Assembly: GCF_015689335.1 (NCBI RefSeq)
Contig: NZ_CP065053.1
Span: 5,952,001-6,016,000, forward strand
Reading direction: 5' to 3'
Length of the DNA stretch: 64,000 nt
Source of the DNA: Massilia antarctica
Lineage (GTDB): Bacteria; Pseudomonadota; Gammaproteobacteria; Burkholderiales; Burkholderiaceae_D
In this document: positions 22,634 through 32,012 of the stretch, piece after piece
How positions within the stretch are numbered: the stretch's first letter is position 1
How the letters are laid out: every line of letters begins with the position of its first letter
The notes under the pieces: model-generated
The model's input: only the letters and a program-made list of their open reading frames with translations
Databases searched by the model: none
What the model was told of the DNA's origin: nothing
Program-made: the position numbers and the translations under genes

Positions 22634-25600
22634 TCAGTTGCAGGAAGTGCCTTTCGACAGGCGCTGCGCTACATAAGTCAGGTCGCGTGCATTGACGACG
22701 CCATCGGCAACCACATCGGCGCGGACGTCAAAGCCCGCCTCGCCGCTGCGCTTGCCGAACGATGCCTTGACGATCGCCAGGTCGGCGCAATCGGCAGTGC
22801 CATCGCTGTTCAAGTCGCCCGCCAGGTGGATCGTGAAGTCGGCATTCGACACGTCGAAGAACACGTTGCCGACCGCTTCGACCTTGATGCGCGCCGCTTT
22901 CGTCGTCACCGCCGGCAAGCTCACCTTGGCGCTGCCGTTGTTCGGCACGCCGTCGGCCAGCTGGTAAGGCCAGGTCTTGCCGCCGTCAATCGAGAGCGCG
23001 ATGTTCACGCTCGCCGTGTTCACCGGCGCAACATTGGTGTTGGCAACATTCCAGGTGACTGTCTGCGCCGTGCCCGCGTCGAGCGTGACCGCCGTGTCGA
23101 ACGAGGTGACCAGGAACGGCCCCGCGTTCGGCGCCAGCACCAGGCTGGTGCTGGCGCTGTTGACGCCGCCCCTGCCGTCGCGCGCCGTCAGCTTGAAGTT
23201 CAAGGATGGCGGCGAGGCGTTGGTGCCAGCCAGGCCGACGTAATCGGCGGTCGGCAGGAACTCCGAGTAGCAGTCGATATCGGCGCCGCTCGGCGGCGTG
23301 GCGGCAACGGCACAGGCACCCGTGACCGCATTGGTGTTGTTGGCCAGGATCTGCGCCATGTCCGGGAACACCCGGGTCGGGTCGGCCGTCGTGTGGTTCT
23401 CGCCCGCCGAGTTGTATTCGAGCGAACCGGCGTTGGTCACGACTGCGCGCGTGCCGAACTGGCGGAACAGCGGGCCATTGAGCTTGGTGTTGCTGATCAA
23501 GCCGGTGCCGCTGGCGGCGCCGCGGTCGTTCTGCTCCCACATGTAGGTGATCAAGTCGCCATCGGCATCGGTCGCGCTGCCGGTCAGGGCGAACGGCGTG
23601 CGCAGGGGGATCGTGTAGCCGGCCGCCACCGTCACGACAGGGGCGATGTTACCCGACGCCGACACGGCGCCGCCGCGCGTGGTCGGTCCGCCCTTGGCGA
23701 CTTCACCCACCAGGCCGCTGCAGCCATTGCTGCAGTCGACCAGCTTGAGTGCCGCCACATTGGTGCCGGCGAGGGCACCGTTGAAGGTCACCGTAAATGC
23801 CGTGTCCGACAGTGCGCTGACCGTCACCGTGGCGCCAGCCGGCCAGCCCGGGCTGCCTTCGAGCGCGGCCTTGACCCCGGCCGTGGTGTAATTGGTGCCC
23901 CGTACGATCGGCGCCGACAGGTTGCCGCTGACATTGATCCGGAATTGCTGGCCTGCCGTATTGAAACCCCTCAGTGCCACGACCTGGACTTCGTTCAGGG
24001 CCGACTCGGCGCTGGACGTGTAGGCCACGATTTCGTCGAGGCTGCGCTGCGACCAGTACGGATCACTGTGCGGCTGCAGGTTGTCGGTGCCGCAGATGCC
24101 GGCGTAGGCCATGATCGACGAGCCGCTGCCCACTTCCACCGAGGTGCCGCCATTGCGGTTGCCGCCGCTGCAATTGGAAGTGATGCCGTTGAAGGTATGG
24201 TTGCCGGAAAACTGGTGGCCGAGTTCATGCGCCACATAGTCGACGGCGAACGAGTCGCCGACCGGCTTGGGCAGGCCGGTGCAGCCCTGCGCCTTGGCGC
24301 TGCCGCCAACCACGCCGAGGCTGGCAATGCCGCCGCCGTTCAGGCCGAGCGCAATGTGGCCGACGTCGAAGTTGCTCGCTCCCGCCAGCAGGCCGGTCAC
24401 GACCCGGGTGCGCGACAGGGTGGAGCTGGCGCAGCCTTCCGCCTGGGTGGGGGTGTAGCACGCCGCCGCGCCGCAGGGGCCGTCGGTGCCGGTCATCTGG
24501 GCCGCAGTGTCGAGGTTCAGGGCATCGGTGGCGTCGATCAGGGTCAGGCGGATCGCCGTTTCATCCTCGTAGACCTGGGTGACCCGGTTGATCAAGGTGA
24601 CCTTGGCGGCCGTGACGTTGGCCGCACCGCCGAAGTAGCTGGCGTAGTTGGGATCGGTGACCAGCGCCAGGCGGTAGGTGCGCAACTGGTCGCTGACGAC
24701 GGCATTCGGCGTCATGCCGCCATCCATCACGCGGAACGGGGTGGCGCTGGTGGTCTTGCCGTCGGTCGCGCTGACCTCGAAGGCGCCGGAACGGCCGGCA
24801 GGCAGGCTGGCCGTCACCACGCCCTTGCCGTCGGCCGTGGCCGCGACGCTGTGCAAGGTGGCGGTGTCGCCTTCGCCGCGCACGCTCAGGTTGACGCTCG
24901 CGCCCGGCGTAAAGCCGGAACCGCGTACCTCGACCACATCGCCCTCTTTATAAAACGAATGCGACAGCGCCAGTTGCGATTCGGCCTGCGCGCCTTCGAC
25001 CAGCGGGCCGTGCGAGTTGATCAGGTCGATACGGTTGTAGCTGGCGTACATGCTCGTGTCGAGATGGTAGTACGGGTCCACATACCAGGCGCCATTGGCC
25101 GAGCGCACCGAGGCGTGCAGGCCCAGCGGCGTGATGTCCATGCGCAGGGTGGCGCTCGGATCATCAATGCCACGGCCCTTGTAGGTCTTGATCTCGGGGT
25201 GTTTGGCGGCCAGGCCGGCTTCCATGATGGGCGATTCGACCAGGGTGAAACGCTGGTAGCCGCCATCCGGGTGCGGCAGCGAAATCGTCTGGGTGCTGGC
25301 CAGCGCGCTGCTGCCGCGTTCGAGCGGGGCGTCGGCCAGCAGCGACTGCATGCCGGCCGCATCCAGGGTGGCGCCGCGGAAGCGCTTGAGAGCCAGGGCC
25401 GGCGTGCGGACGCTGGTGGCGCTCATCCGGTTGGCGGGGGCTGCAACGTCCTGCCAGTACGGCGCGGCGCGCTGGGTCGACACGGCCGCTGCGGCGGTCG
25501 GTCCGGCCGCGCCAGCCTGCGCGAATGGCGCGGCGGCAAAGGCAAGGGCAATACACAGGGCAAGAGAGGATTTCTTGCATGCGGCGCTACGCGGATGGTG

Positions 25601-25642
25601 CAATCCGCCGTTGTCTAACGGATTCCAAGGCTTCATTGTCAT
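22634..25642 (-). CDS. Reprolysin-like zinc metalloprotease with C-terminal dockerin (1002 aa)
   Basis: Secreted protease. A signal peptide (residues ~22-45, ending AQAGA) is followed by a propeptide-like region. The metzincin zinc site HELGHQFSGNH is at residues 472-482 (ligands H472, H476, H482; catalytic E473), with the Met-turn SIMAYAG downstream, as in M12-type peptidases. Ig-like or beta-sandwich regions follow. Residues ~938-1002 form a type I dockerin: two calcium-binding repeats, DLNSDGTADCADLAIVKASFG and DVVADGVVNARDLTYVAQRL. The ATG at 25642 follows AAAGGG. Many Cys pairs in the catalytic part fit an exported, disulfide-bonded enzyme. The neighbouring cohesin gene suggests non-covalent surface attachment. 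Confidence 0.9.
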   Translation of the reverse strand: MTMKPWNPLDNGGLHHPRSAACKKSSLALCIALAFAAAPFAQAGAAGPTAAAAVSTQRAAPYWQDVAAPANRMSATSVRTPALALKRFRGATLDAAGMQSLLADAPLERGSSALASTQTISLPHPDGGYQRFTLVESPIMEAGLAAKHPEIKTYKGRGIDDPSATLRMDITPLGLHASVRSANGAWYVDPYYHLDTSMYASYNRIDLINSHGPLVEGAQAESQLALSHSFYKEGDVVEVRGSGFTPGASVNLSVRGEGDTATLHSVAATADGKGVVTASLPAGRSGAFEVSATDGKTTSATPFRVMDGGMTPNAVVSDQLRTYRLALVTDPNYASYFGGAANVTAAKVTLINRVTQVYEDETAIRLTLIDATDALNLDTAAQMTGTDGPCGAAACYTPTQAEGCASSTLSRTRVVTGLLAGASNFDVGHIALGLNGGGIASLGVVGGSAKAQGCTGLPKPVGDSFAVDYVAHELGHQFSGNHTFNGITSNCSGGNRNGGTSVEVGSGSSIMAYAGICGTDNLQPHSDPYWSQRSLDEIVAYTSSAESALNEVQVVALRGFNTAGQQFRINVSGNLSAPIVRGTNYTTAGVKAALEGSPGWPAGATVTVSALSDTAFTVTFNGALAGTNVAALKLVDCSNGCSGLVGEVAKGGPTTRGGAVSASGNIAPVVTVAAGYTIPLRTPFALTGSATDADGDLITYMWEQNDRGAASGTGLISNTKLNGPLFRQFGTRAVVTNAGSLEYNSAGENHTTADPTRVFPDMAQILANNTNAVTGACAVAATPPSGADIDCYSEFLPTADYVGLAGTNASPPSLNFKLTARDGRGGVNSASTSLVLAPNAGPFLVTSFDTAVTLDAGTAQTVTWNVANTNVAPVNTASVNIALSIDGGKTWPYQLADGVPNNGSAKVSLPAVTTKAARIKVEAVGNVFFDVSNADFTIHLAGDLNSDGTADCADLAIVKASFGKRSGEAGFDVRADVVADGVVNARDLTYVAQRLSKGTSCN

Positions 25643-26039
25643 GCAGTGCCCTTTCGCGGCTGGGTAACTAGTTATTCTTCGGTGAGATGAGTTCCTGTAC
25701 TTTTTTGCGGCCGTGCGGGCACACTCCTCTGCGCAAGCGAGTGGTCCGGTTTTGCTGCAACTTGTGCAACAAAACTGTCGTCATAATATTGTCAAATTTC
25801 CACTTTGCACAAGAATAATTAATTGCTTATTGCAAATTCAGCGACACAAGGATGGCGGGCAGGCCAATGCGCCGCATAGTTATGCGAATGGCATGTCCGC
25901 GACGGTCATGATGCTGATTTTTTGTGCAGCCACCGGCCCCGACAGCGGTCGGGTGCGGGCGCCAGTGGCCAAGGAGTAAGGCAGCGACCGCGTGCGTCCG
26001 ATCGCCGAACGCCGCTGGCACGCGATGGCAGCGGCCCGC
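25643..26039. other. Gene-free AT-rich stretch
   Basis: About 400 bases between the protease start and the end of the ankyrin gene. It is notably AT-rich around 25775-25840, in contrast with the rest of the window, and should hold the promoter of the protease/cohesin operon. No gene with support is seen. Confidence 0.5.
25783..25812 (-). promoter_or_regulatory. Candidate sigma-70 promoter for protease/cohesin operon
   Basis: On the minus strand, TTGTGC (25812-25807) and TATTAT (25788-25783) are separated by 18 bases in an AT-rich region upstream of the protease gene. The -10 matches 5 of 6 consensus bases; the -35 only 3 of 6. Confidence 0.3.
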
Positions 26040-29000
26040 TTACTGCCGCTCGAATTGCATCGGAACGCCCTCTTTTCGTTGCATCCGCAGCGCGGCGCCG
26101 TCGATGTCCAGCATGACATCGAAACCTTCGTCGTCCTCGATCATCCTGGCGTCGATCTCGAAGTCGAAGCGGTTCGCGGCGCCCGGCAAGTCGATCATGT
26201 TCCAGTCCGCCGTAGGGATGCCGTCGTGGTGCACCGCGATCACCCGGCTCTTGCCGGATCCGGGCAACAGCCAGAAGCCATCCTGCGCCCGCGGCTCGTA
26301 GCGCAACGGGCCGTCCTTTCCCGGTATGAAGACGGTCAACTCCTCCAGCGGCTTGCCCTGATAGCGAAAACGCAGCGCGATGCCGGCCTGGGCTTTATCG
26401 AGAGTGGCGCCGACCAGCTTGAAAGGCGGTCCGGCCTCGCCCGGCGCGCTCGACAGCACCACCTTGTCGGCCAGCACCCGCCAGCGTCCCTTGGCCGCCT
26501 GGTCGGTGGCGCCGTAGGACAGGGCGTAGTCGAAGCTGCCGTCGGCCCGCAGCAGCAGCTCGGCGCCCACCTCGCTGACGCCCCTCAGGTAATAGTGGCC
26601 GGCCAGGGTGGCGGCGCGCGCCTGTTCCTGCGCCGTCATCGCCGCGTCAACCGGGCAGGCGGCGGCGCCGGAGGCAGCGGGCAGCGCCGCCACCGCGCGG
26701 AACGACGCGCTTTCGCGGCAACGCACATGATCGGCCAGGCTCGGTCCCGCCGGCGTGGCCGCCGACAACGGCGCGCCGTGCGACGCCAGCAGGCGCAGGA
26801 TGGCGGGCTGGCGGCTCACCACGGCCTGCCACGCGCCTGCGTCATCGGCTTTGGCGCCGTTGTCGAGCAAGATGCCCACCAGGTCCGCACGGCGGCGCCG
26901 GATGGCTTCCTGCAGCGGGGAACGGGCGTCTTCACCCAGGCGCACGGCGGCCCCGCCGGTGGCGTCGATGCGCGCCAGGCGCCGGGTCATCGAGGCGCGC
27001 TGTTCGCCCATCAAGGGCAGTGCGTGCTTGTCGAGCAGCGCGCCGTACATCCGCGCCAGCAAGGTGGCCTTGTCCGCACAGGGACGGTCGAACTTCAGGC
27101 CGCGCGCGACCAGGGCGTCGAGGTAAGCCTCGCTCCCGTCCAGCAGGGCGCGCGCCGCCTCCGGGCTGGCGACGCAGGCAGCGGCGACACTGGTGCCCGA
27201 CAAGGCGGCGATCCGGTCCACCAGCGCGATCTTGCCCGAGCCGATCGCCAGGTCGATCGCCGATGCCCCGCCGCCGGTGCCGGCGCCGAAGTCTAGTCTG
27301 GCGCCGGCGCCGAGAAGCCGCGTGAGCAGCTCGTCCTGGCCACTCCGCAAGGCCACCTGGACCTGCAAACGGCCGGCACCGTCGACCCGGTTGACCTGGG
27401 CGCCGTGCGCCAGCAACAGCGTCACCAGGTCGGGCTGCCGCATGGCGATGGCGGCGGTGAGCGGCGTGCTCGTGCCGGGGTCGGAAGGGGTCTGGACATC
27501 GTCGGGCCCGGTGCAGTCGCCGCAGTTGACGGCGGCGCCACCGTCGATCAGCTCGCGCGCCAGAACGTCGTTGCCTTCCAGGATGAACGAACCGAGCCTG
27601 CCCGCGCTGATGCGCCTGGCGTCGAAGCCAGCCTGCGCGAGCAAGGCCTTGATAACGGGCCGGGATTGCGGTGTGTTGAGCGCTGCCGACCTGGACCAGG
27701 CAGCGGCCACCCGCGGCGTGGCTGCTGCAAACGCGGCGCGCCGCGCCGGGCTGATATGGCGCAGCAACAGCTCGACCTTGGCGACGTCGCCTTTTTCAAG
27801 GGCGTCTTCCAGGATCTGAGGACGCCCTCGCAGCGGATCGGCGCCCAGTTCAAGCAGCAGTGCCGCCATGGCGGGACTGTCCGCCAGCAGCGCGTCGGCC
27901 AGCGGCGGCGCCAGGCCGGCTTCCATCTCGTCCCCGGTCGGCGCGGGCACGCCATCGGCCAGCGCGCCCATGGACACCAGCTCGCGCACGAAGGCGGCAT
28001 CGCCGGCGCGCACCGCGAAGTGCAGCAAGGTCGCTTTGGCAAACTCGGGCCGCTCGAAGCCGAGCACCTCGCGATTGAAGCCGCGCGGGCCGATCTGGTC
28101 GAACGGCATGCCGCGCGCCGCCAGCGACCTGGCCAAGGCCATATGTCCGGCCGCGGCCGCGGCTTGCGCGGCGTCGAGCTCGATGTTCCATTGCTGCTTG
28201 CCAGGCGCCGCTCGCGCAAGCAAGGTGCGCACCACGGCCACGGCGGCGGCATCGCCATTGGCGGCGGCCACGGCCAGCGCGGTCGGGTCGTTGCCGTGTT
28301 CGAGGTCGAATACCGGGCGGGTGCCGGTCTTGATGAGGGCCCGCACCACCTCGGCGCCCTCGGTCACGGCCAGGAAGGAGTTCCATGCCACGTAGTCCGC
28401 CATCGGCCGGTCGATGCCTTCCTTTTTCGCTTGCGCATCCTGGCGCCGGTACGGGCGCAGCGCACCGGCCTTGAACAGGTGCAGCAGCATGACGCTGCGT
28501 TCGGTGCGCGACACCAGCGGCGTCTTCGACGTCGTGCGCATGAAGTATTCCTGCTTGAGCACGAATTCGAGCGCCGTGCTGCCTTCGCGCCGGTCGCGTC
28601 CTTCCACCGGCGCGCCCGCCGCCAGCAGCATCCTGACAATGTCGGGGGTGCCGAACACCATCGCCAGGTGCAGCGGCGGGCGCGACGACTCGGACGTGGC
28701 ATCGGTCACGCTGGCGCCGTGCGCGATGGCGGCGGCGATCATGCGTGTGATGGCGGGCATGCGCGCGCGGTGGGCGGCCAGTCGCTGCGCGATGGCCTGC
28801 GGCGTTTTCTCGGCATCGTCGGCGCCGACCTGCGCCGCGGGTGACCACAGCAAGGCTTGCAGTATCGGGCGATTGTCGACGGCATAGTCTGCCAGCCTGG
28901 TGATGCGCGGCAGCACGGACAGGAATGCGGCTTCATCACCGGCCCTGGCGGCAGCCCACAGGGCGATGACATCGGGCGTGGGCGTGGCGGTGTAGGTGCG

Positions 29001-29150
29001 GCCGATCGGCTCGCAGTGGCAGTCCGCGGCAGCCGCGGGCGCGGCCTTGCGCGGCTTGGGCTTGGGGGCGGCATCGGCCGTGGTGCCGCTCAATACGATC
29101 AATGACGCGCCCAGGAAGCGGGCGAGCACGGGATAGGACGGGAGGGCCAT
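26040..29150 (-). CDS. Large exported ankyrin-repeat protein (1036 aa)
   Basis: An N-terminal signal peptide (about 1-27; VLARFLGASLIVLSG..ADA) leads into a Lys/Pro/Ala-rich linker and many ankyrin-type repeats spread over residues ~40-850 (for example PPLHLAMVFGTPDIVRMLLA, TLLHFAVRAGDAAFVRELVS, TPLTAAIAMRQPDLVTLLLA). The last ~180 residues form a separate beta-rich domain (GHYYLRGVSEVGAELLLRAD) of unknown family. The start at 29150 is chosen because it opens the signal peptide; upstream in-frame codons would add a basic, non-conserved leader. Ankyrin repeats bind proteins; the partner is unknown. The gene is monocistronic by spacing. Confidence 0.85.
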   Translation of the reverse strand: MALPSYPVLARFLGASLIVLSGTTADAAPKPKPRKAAPAAAADCHCEPIGRTYTATPTPDVIALWAAARAGDEAAFLSVLPRITRLADYAVDNRPILQALLWSPAAQVGADDAEKTPQAIAQRLAAHRARMPAITRMIAAAIAHGASVTDATSESSRPPLHLAMVFGTPDIVRMLLAAGAPVEGRDRREGSTALEFVLKQEYFMRTTSKTPLVSRTERSVMLLHLFKAGALRPYRRQDAQAKKEGIDRPMADYVAWNSFLAVTEGAEVVRALIKTGTRPVFDLEHGNDPTALAVAAANGDAAAVAVVRTLLARAAPGKQQWNIELDAAQAAAAAGHMALARSLAARGMPFDQIGPRGFNREVLGFERPEFAKATLLHFAVRAGDAAFVRELVSMGALADGVPAPTGDEMEAGLAPPLADALLADSPAMAALLLELGADPLRGRPQILEDALEKGDVAKVELLLRHISPARRAAFAAATPRVAAAWSRSAALNTPQSRPVIKALLAQAGFDARRISAGRLGSFILEGNDVLARELIDGGAAVNCGDCTGPDDVQTPSDPGTSTPLTAAIAMRQPDLVTLLLAHGAQVNRVDGAGRLQVQVALRSGQDELLTRLLGAGARLDFGAGTGGGASAIDLAIGSGKIALVDRIAALSGTSVAAACVASPEAARALLDGSEAYLDALVARGLKFDRPCADKATLLARMYGALLDKHALPLMGEQRASMTRRLARIDATGGAAVRLGEDARSPLQEAIRRRRADLVGILLDNGAKADDAGAWQAVVSRQPAILRLLASHGAPLSAATPAGPSLADHVRCRESASFRAVAALPAASGAAACPVDAAMTAQEQARAATLAGHYYLRGVSEVGAELLLRADGSFDYALSYGATDQAAKGRWRVLADKVVLSSAPGEAGPPFKLVGATLDKAQAGIALRFRYQGKPLEELTVFIPGKDGPLRYEPRAQDGFWLLPGSGKSRVIAVHHDGIPTADWNMIDLPGAANRFDFEIDARMIEDDEGFDVMLDIDGAALRMQRKEGVPMQFERQ

Positions 29151-29320
29151 GAGGGCTTTCAGTTGGCGCTGCGGGGGCGGATTGCCATGCCGGTCAGGGC
29201 TGGAAATCATGGAGTATCCGGATTCCGGATTTTTGCGCGCCAGATGACCTTGGAGCGATTGTTCGGTGTGCCGTCGATCGTGTCCGGCCGGCGGCCGACC
29301 TACGCGCGGCCGGTTGTCGC

Positions 29321-29746
29321 TCATGCGGCAGCAACATACGCCTCGAGAAACTCGGCGGGCATGCGGCGCACCCGGCCGCTGCTGATTTCAATGCACACCA
29401 GGTCCCAGCGCCCGCGCAGGACGGTGACGCCATCGCGCTCCCTGACCAGTTGAAAACGCCGCTCCATCGCGATCTTGCCATCGCCGCCGGTCAGCCAGGT
29501 GGCCAGGGTCAGGGACTCGCCCAGCACGGTGGGAAGCAGATAGTCGTACTCGCCGCGCCGGATCGCCATGGCCCGGTCGAGGCGGCGGTAATCGTCCAGG
29601 TTCAAACCAAGCTTGTGGGAATGCGCCCAGCCGATCTGTTCGCACCATTGAACGTACACGGCATTGTTGGTGTGATTGAGCCCGTCGATATCCCCGGGCT
29701 GGGGTGTGATCGTCTGCACAAACGGATTTTCGTGGTCCCAGTCCAA
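29321..29746 (-). CDS. Acyl-CoA thioesterase, 4-hydroxybenzoyl-CoA / YbgC type (141 aa)
   Basis: Hotdog-fold thioesterase. The N-terminal motif GDIDGLNHTNNAVYVQWCEQ (residues ~18-37) matches the YbgC/FcbC active-site loop, in which the Asp (here D in GDID) is catalytic and an H-N-N block follows. Further strands (IRRGEYDYLLPTVLGESLTL, MERRFQLVRERDGVTVLRG) fit the fold. Enzymes of this group release free acids from acyl- or aroyl-CoA. The start at 29746 gives normal family length. The DNA just upstream is a broken regulator remnant, so it has no visible operon partner. Confidence 0.88.
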   Translation of the reverse strand: MDWDHENPFVQTITPQPGDIDGLNHTNNAVYVQWCEQIGWAHSHKLGLNLDDYRRLDRAMAIRRGEYDYLLPTVLGESLTLATWLTGGDGKIAMERRFQLVRERDGVTVLRGRWDLVCIEISSGRVRRMPAEFLEAYVAAA

Positions 29747-29889
29747 AACAGTCCCTTTTCACTAGATTTGTGCGATTGCACACGTTCTCCAACGGCATTT
29801 TGTTCACCACGCCCCCGCATGCGCAACCGGCCTCTCGACATACACACGGGTTTCCAAAGACCCGCATCATCGCGTTCCCGTCCGCAGTC

Positions 29890-30058
29890 GAAGCGCGCCT
29901 GGTGGTCGCCCGGCTCCACGTCCAGTTGCGCGGCAAAGGCGCGGCGCAGATTGTACTCCGTGCCGAAGCCGCTCTGGCTGGCGGCGCGCTCGACCGTCAT
30001 GCCTGCGCAGCCGCCGCCAGCGGTCCAGGGTCAGGGCCGACAGCGCCAAGCGGCCACC
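29890..30058 (-). pseudogene. AraC/GlxA-family regulator remnant
   Basis: Two minus-strand pieces resemble the DNA-binding end of the intact GlxA-type regulator at 39373-40350. The first (about 30058-30008) reads LALSALTLDRWRRL, comparable to CALSVRTLHRRL. The second (30000-29890), in a different frame, reads MTVERAASQSGFGTEYNLRR and continues to QARF, comparable to MTVKRAAGQSGFGNEYNLRR...QARF. About 40 residues between them are missing. This is a decayed paralogue with an internal deletion. Confidence 0.7.
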
Positions 30059-30331
30059 ATCTGCCGGGACGGATGACAAAAAAACCGTGAAGAAAGGCGC
30101 GCTCCCTCCGAAATGCATGAGCTTCCCACCTTATGCCGCTTTCTCATCTTATCCCGCCGAAACGCGACGCTGATCCGCCGCAGGCTGAATCCAGGCTTCT
30201 CCAATAGTTGAATGACAACTGAGCCGGGTCGGGTTGCAACGCTACTCTGCCAGGCGCCACGTCGGGTCGGCGTCGCACTGTTTTATCCGCGTATGTATCA
30301 GCTTACGACCGCCGCAGCCTACCTATACAAC

Positions 30332-30361
30332 TTGATAGCTACATCCCTAAAGAGGTATATG
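30332..30361 (+). promoter_or_regulatory. Candidate promoter upstream of vioA
   Basis: TTGATA (30332-30337) and TATATG (30356-30361) are spaced 18 bases apart, about 345 bases before vioA. If used, it would give a long untranslated leader. Confidence 0.3.
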
Positions 30362-30372
30362 TAAAGTCGCAC

Positions 30373-30390
30373 TGCCTTTGCAATAAGGCA
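30373..30390. repeat. Inverted repeat in vio leader
   Basis: Perfect 6-bp inverted repeat TGCCTT / AAGGCA with a 6-base loop, just downstream of the candidate promoter. It could be an operator half-site pair or a leader hairpin. Confidence 0.35.
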
Positions 30391-30704
30391 AGAATAGCGA
30401 ATAGGTAACTATATGTTGTCGTGCGGATCCGGCAGTGCGGCAATGAGAAATACGCAGTGGAATTCGCAAGGAATATTTTCTCTTGAGCATTACCCGCTTG
30501 CCACAAAGGCGGCGCCGTTGGCCTGGAAACAGAAAACACGCCAACCACATCGCCCTTCTTGAACCACGCCACTTGTCGACAGACGCGCGTCATCCCAGCG
30601 CCGGTACCGCCCGGCGAGCGGGCTGCGCCCTGCGCCTGTCGATAGGTCAAACATGGCGGGAGCACCGTTGCTACCGGTTATTGATTAACTAAAAGGAATT
30701 CTGG

Positions 30705-32012
30705 ATGACAAATTATTCTGATATTTGCATAGTTGGCGCCGGTATAGGGGGATTGACTTGTGCGACCCAATTGATGAACGCCGCCGCTGGCAAGAATTTG
30801 CGGGTCCGGGTGTTCGACATGGATACGACCGTGGGCGGCCGCATTCAGTCGCGCAAGATAGACGAGGAGGAAATCGCCGAACTCGGTGCCGCCCGCTACT
30901 CGCCGCAGCTCCATCCGCATGTCGAGCAGCTCATGCGGGAATGCGGACTGGCGCATGCGACCTACCCTTTCACCCAAGTCGTGTCGCTCGATCGCGCACA
31001 GGAAAAGCTGAAGGCCACCCTGGTGAGCCTGAGTGCGATGCTGAAAGAACATCCGAATGAGTCTTTCCTTGAATTCGTCAGCCAGTATCTGGGCGCCGCA
31101 GAAGCCACCCGCATGATCAAGGCCACTGGCTATGACGCCTTGCTCATGCCGGTCATCTCGGCAGCCATGGCTTACGACATCCTCAAAAAGCACCCGGAAA
31201 CCCAAAGCTATACCGAAAATGCCGCCAACGAATGGCGCTATGCCACCGAAGGCTACAGCGAGCTGCTGAGCCAGCTGCAGCGCCAGGCACAGGACGCCGG
31301 CGTGGAATTCCGGCTGGGGCATCGCTTGCTGTCGGTTGAAAAATGCGGCGCCGACCATGCTCTCGCCTTTCGCCATATGGGCGATACCCAGATGCATAGG
31401 GCACGCCATGTGATCATGACCATTCCGCCGAGCGCGATGAAGCGCCTGAACGTCGACTTTCCGGCTTCCTTCAGTCCCTTCCAGTACGATTCCCTGCCTT
31501 TGTTCAAAGGCTTCCTGACCTTCGATACGGCGTGGTGGGACGCGCTCGGGCTGACCGACAAAGTGCTGATGGCCGATAATCCCCTTCGGAAAATCTACTT
31601 CAAGGGCGACAAATACCTGGTGTTCTACACCGACAGCGCCAGCGCCACCTACTGGCGCGAATACCTGGAGCAAGGGGAAGACGTGTACCTGGACCGGGTG
31701 CGCCACCATCTGAAAGAAGTGCTGCCGCTGAACGGCCAGCCGCTGCCGCAGATCAAGGCGCATTTTTACAAGCACTGGCCCCATGGCGTCGAGTTCAGCC
31801 TGGAACCGGAAGCCGAGCATCCGGCCACCCTGCTCCACCGCAACGGCATCATTTCCTGCTCGGACGCCTATACCGCGCATTGCGGCTGGATGGAAGGAAG
31901 CCTGATCAGCGCCGGGCACGCCACGCGCCTGTTGCTGGAACGGCTCAACCAACCGGCTGAACAATCCGACGACGGTTTTACACGCCTCACCTCCCAGACT
32001 GAGCGCGCATGA
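30705..32012 (+). CDS. vioA: VioA, FAD-dependent L-tryptophan oxidase (435 aa)
   Basis: First step of violacein biosynthesis: oxidises L-tryptophan to indole-3-pyruvate imine, releasing hydrogen peroxide. The N-terminal FAD-binding motif is IVGAGIGGLTCATQL (residues ~8-22), followed by the monoamine-oxidase-like R-G-G-R substitute TTVGGRIQSRKID (about 43-55). A C-terminal FAD contact lies in the GWMEGSLISAG block. Length is slightly above the 418 residues of Chromobacterium VioA. The ATG has a good ribosome binding site (AAAAGGAA). Its stop overlaps the vioB start by 4 bases (ATGA), so the operon is translationally coupled from the outset. Confidence 0.96.
   Translation: MTNYSDICIVGAGIGGLTCATQLMNAAAGKNLRVRVFDMDTTVGGRIQSRKIDEEEIAELGAARYSPQLHPHVEQLMRECGLAHATYPFTQVVSLDRAQEKLKATLVSLSAMLKEHPNESFLEFVSQYLGAAEATRMIKATGYDALLMPVISAAMAYDILKKHPETQSYTENAANEWRYATEGYSELLSQLQRQAQDAGVEFRLGHRLLSVEKCGADHALAFRHMGDTQMHRARHVIMTIPPSAMKRLNVDFPASFSPFQYDSLPLFKGFLTFDTAWWDALGLTDKVLMADNPLRKIYFKGDKYLVFYTDSASATYWREYLEQGEDVYLDRVRHHLKEVLPLNGQPLPQIKAHFYKHWPHGVEFSLEPEAEHPATLLHRNGIISCSDAYTAHCGWMEGSLISAGHATRLLLERLNQPAEQSDDGFTRLTSQTERA

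Larger units (their letters stand above)
30061..30704. promoter_or_regulatory. Upstream region of the violacein operon
   Basis: About 640 bases with no supportable gene, holding the control region of vioA. It contains a stretch of relatively AT-rich DNA (about 30300-30480). I found no convincing lux-box-type dyad close to vioA, unlike the acyl-homoserine-lactone-controlled operon of Chromobacterium. The vioA ribosome binding site AAAAGGAA is at about 30690-30697. Confidence 0.5.

Noticed and set aside
22826-25618. 930-codon plus-strand frame opposite the metalloprotease
   Set aside because: Antisense shadow of the dockerin metzincin, whose zinc motif, signal peptide and dockerin all lie on the minus strand.
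30339-30665. 108-codon minus-strand frame upstream of vioA
   Set aside because: No domain, poor start context, and it occupies the presumed vio control region.
30332-30704. A Chromobacterium-like lux box before vioA
   Set aside because: I looked for a dyad of about 20 bases close to the start and found only the short TGCCTT/AAGGCA repeat, far upstream.
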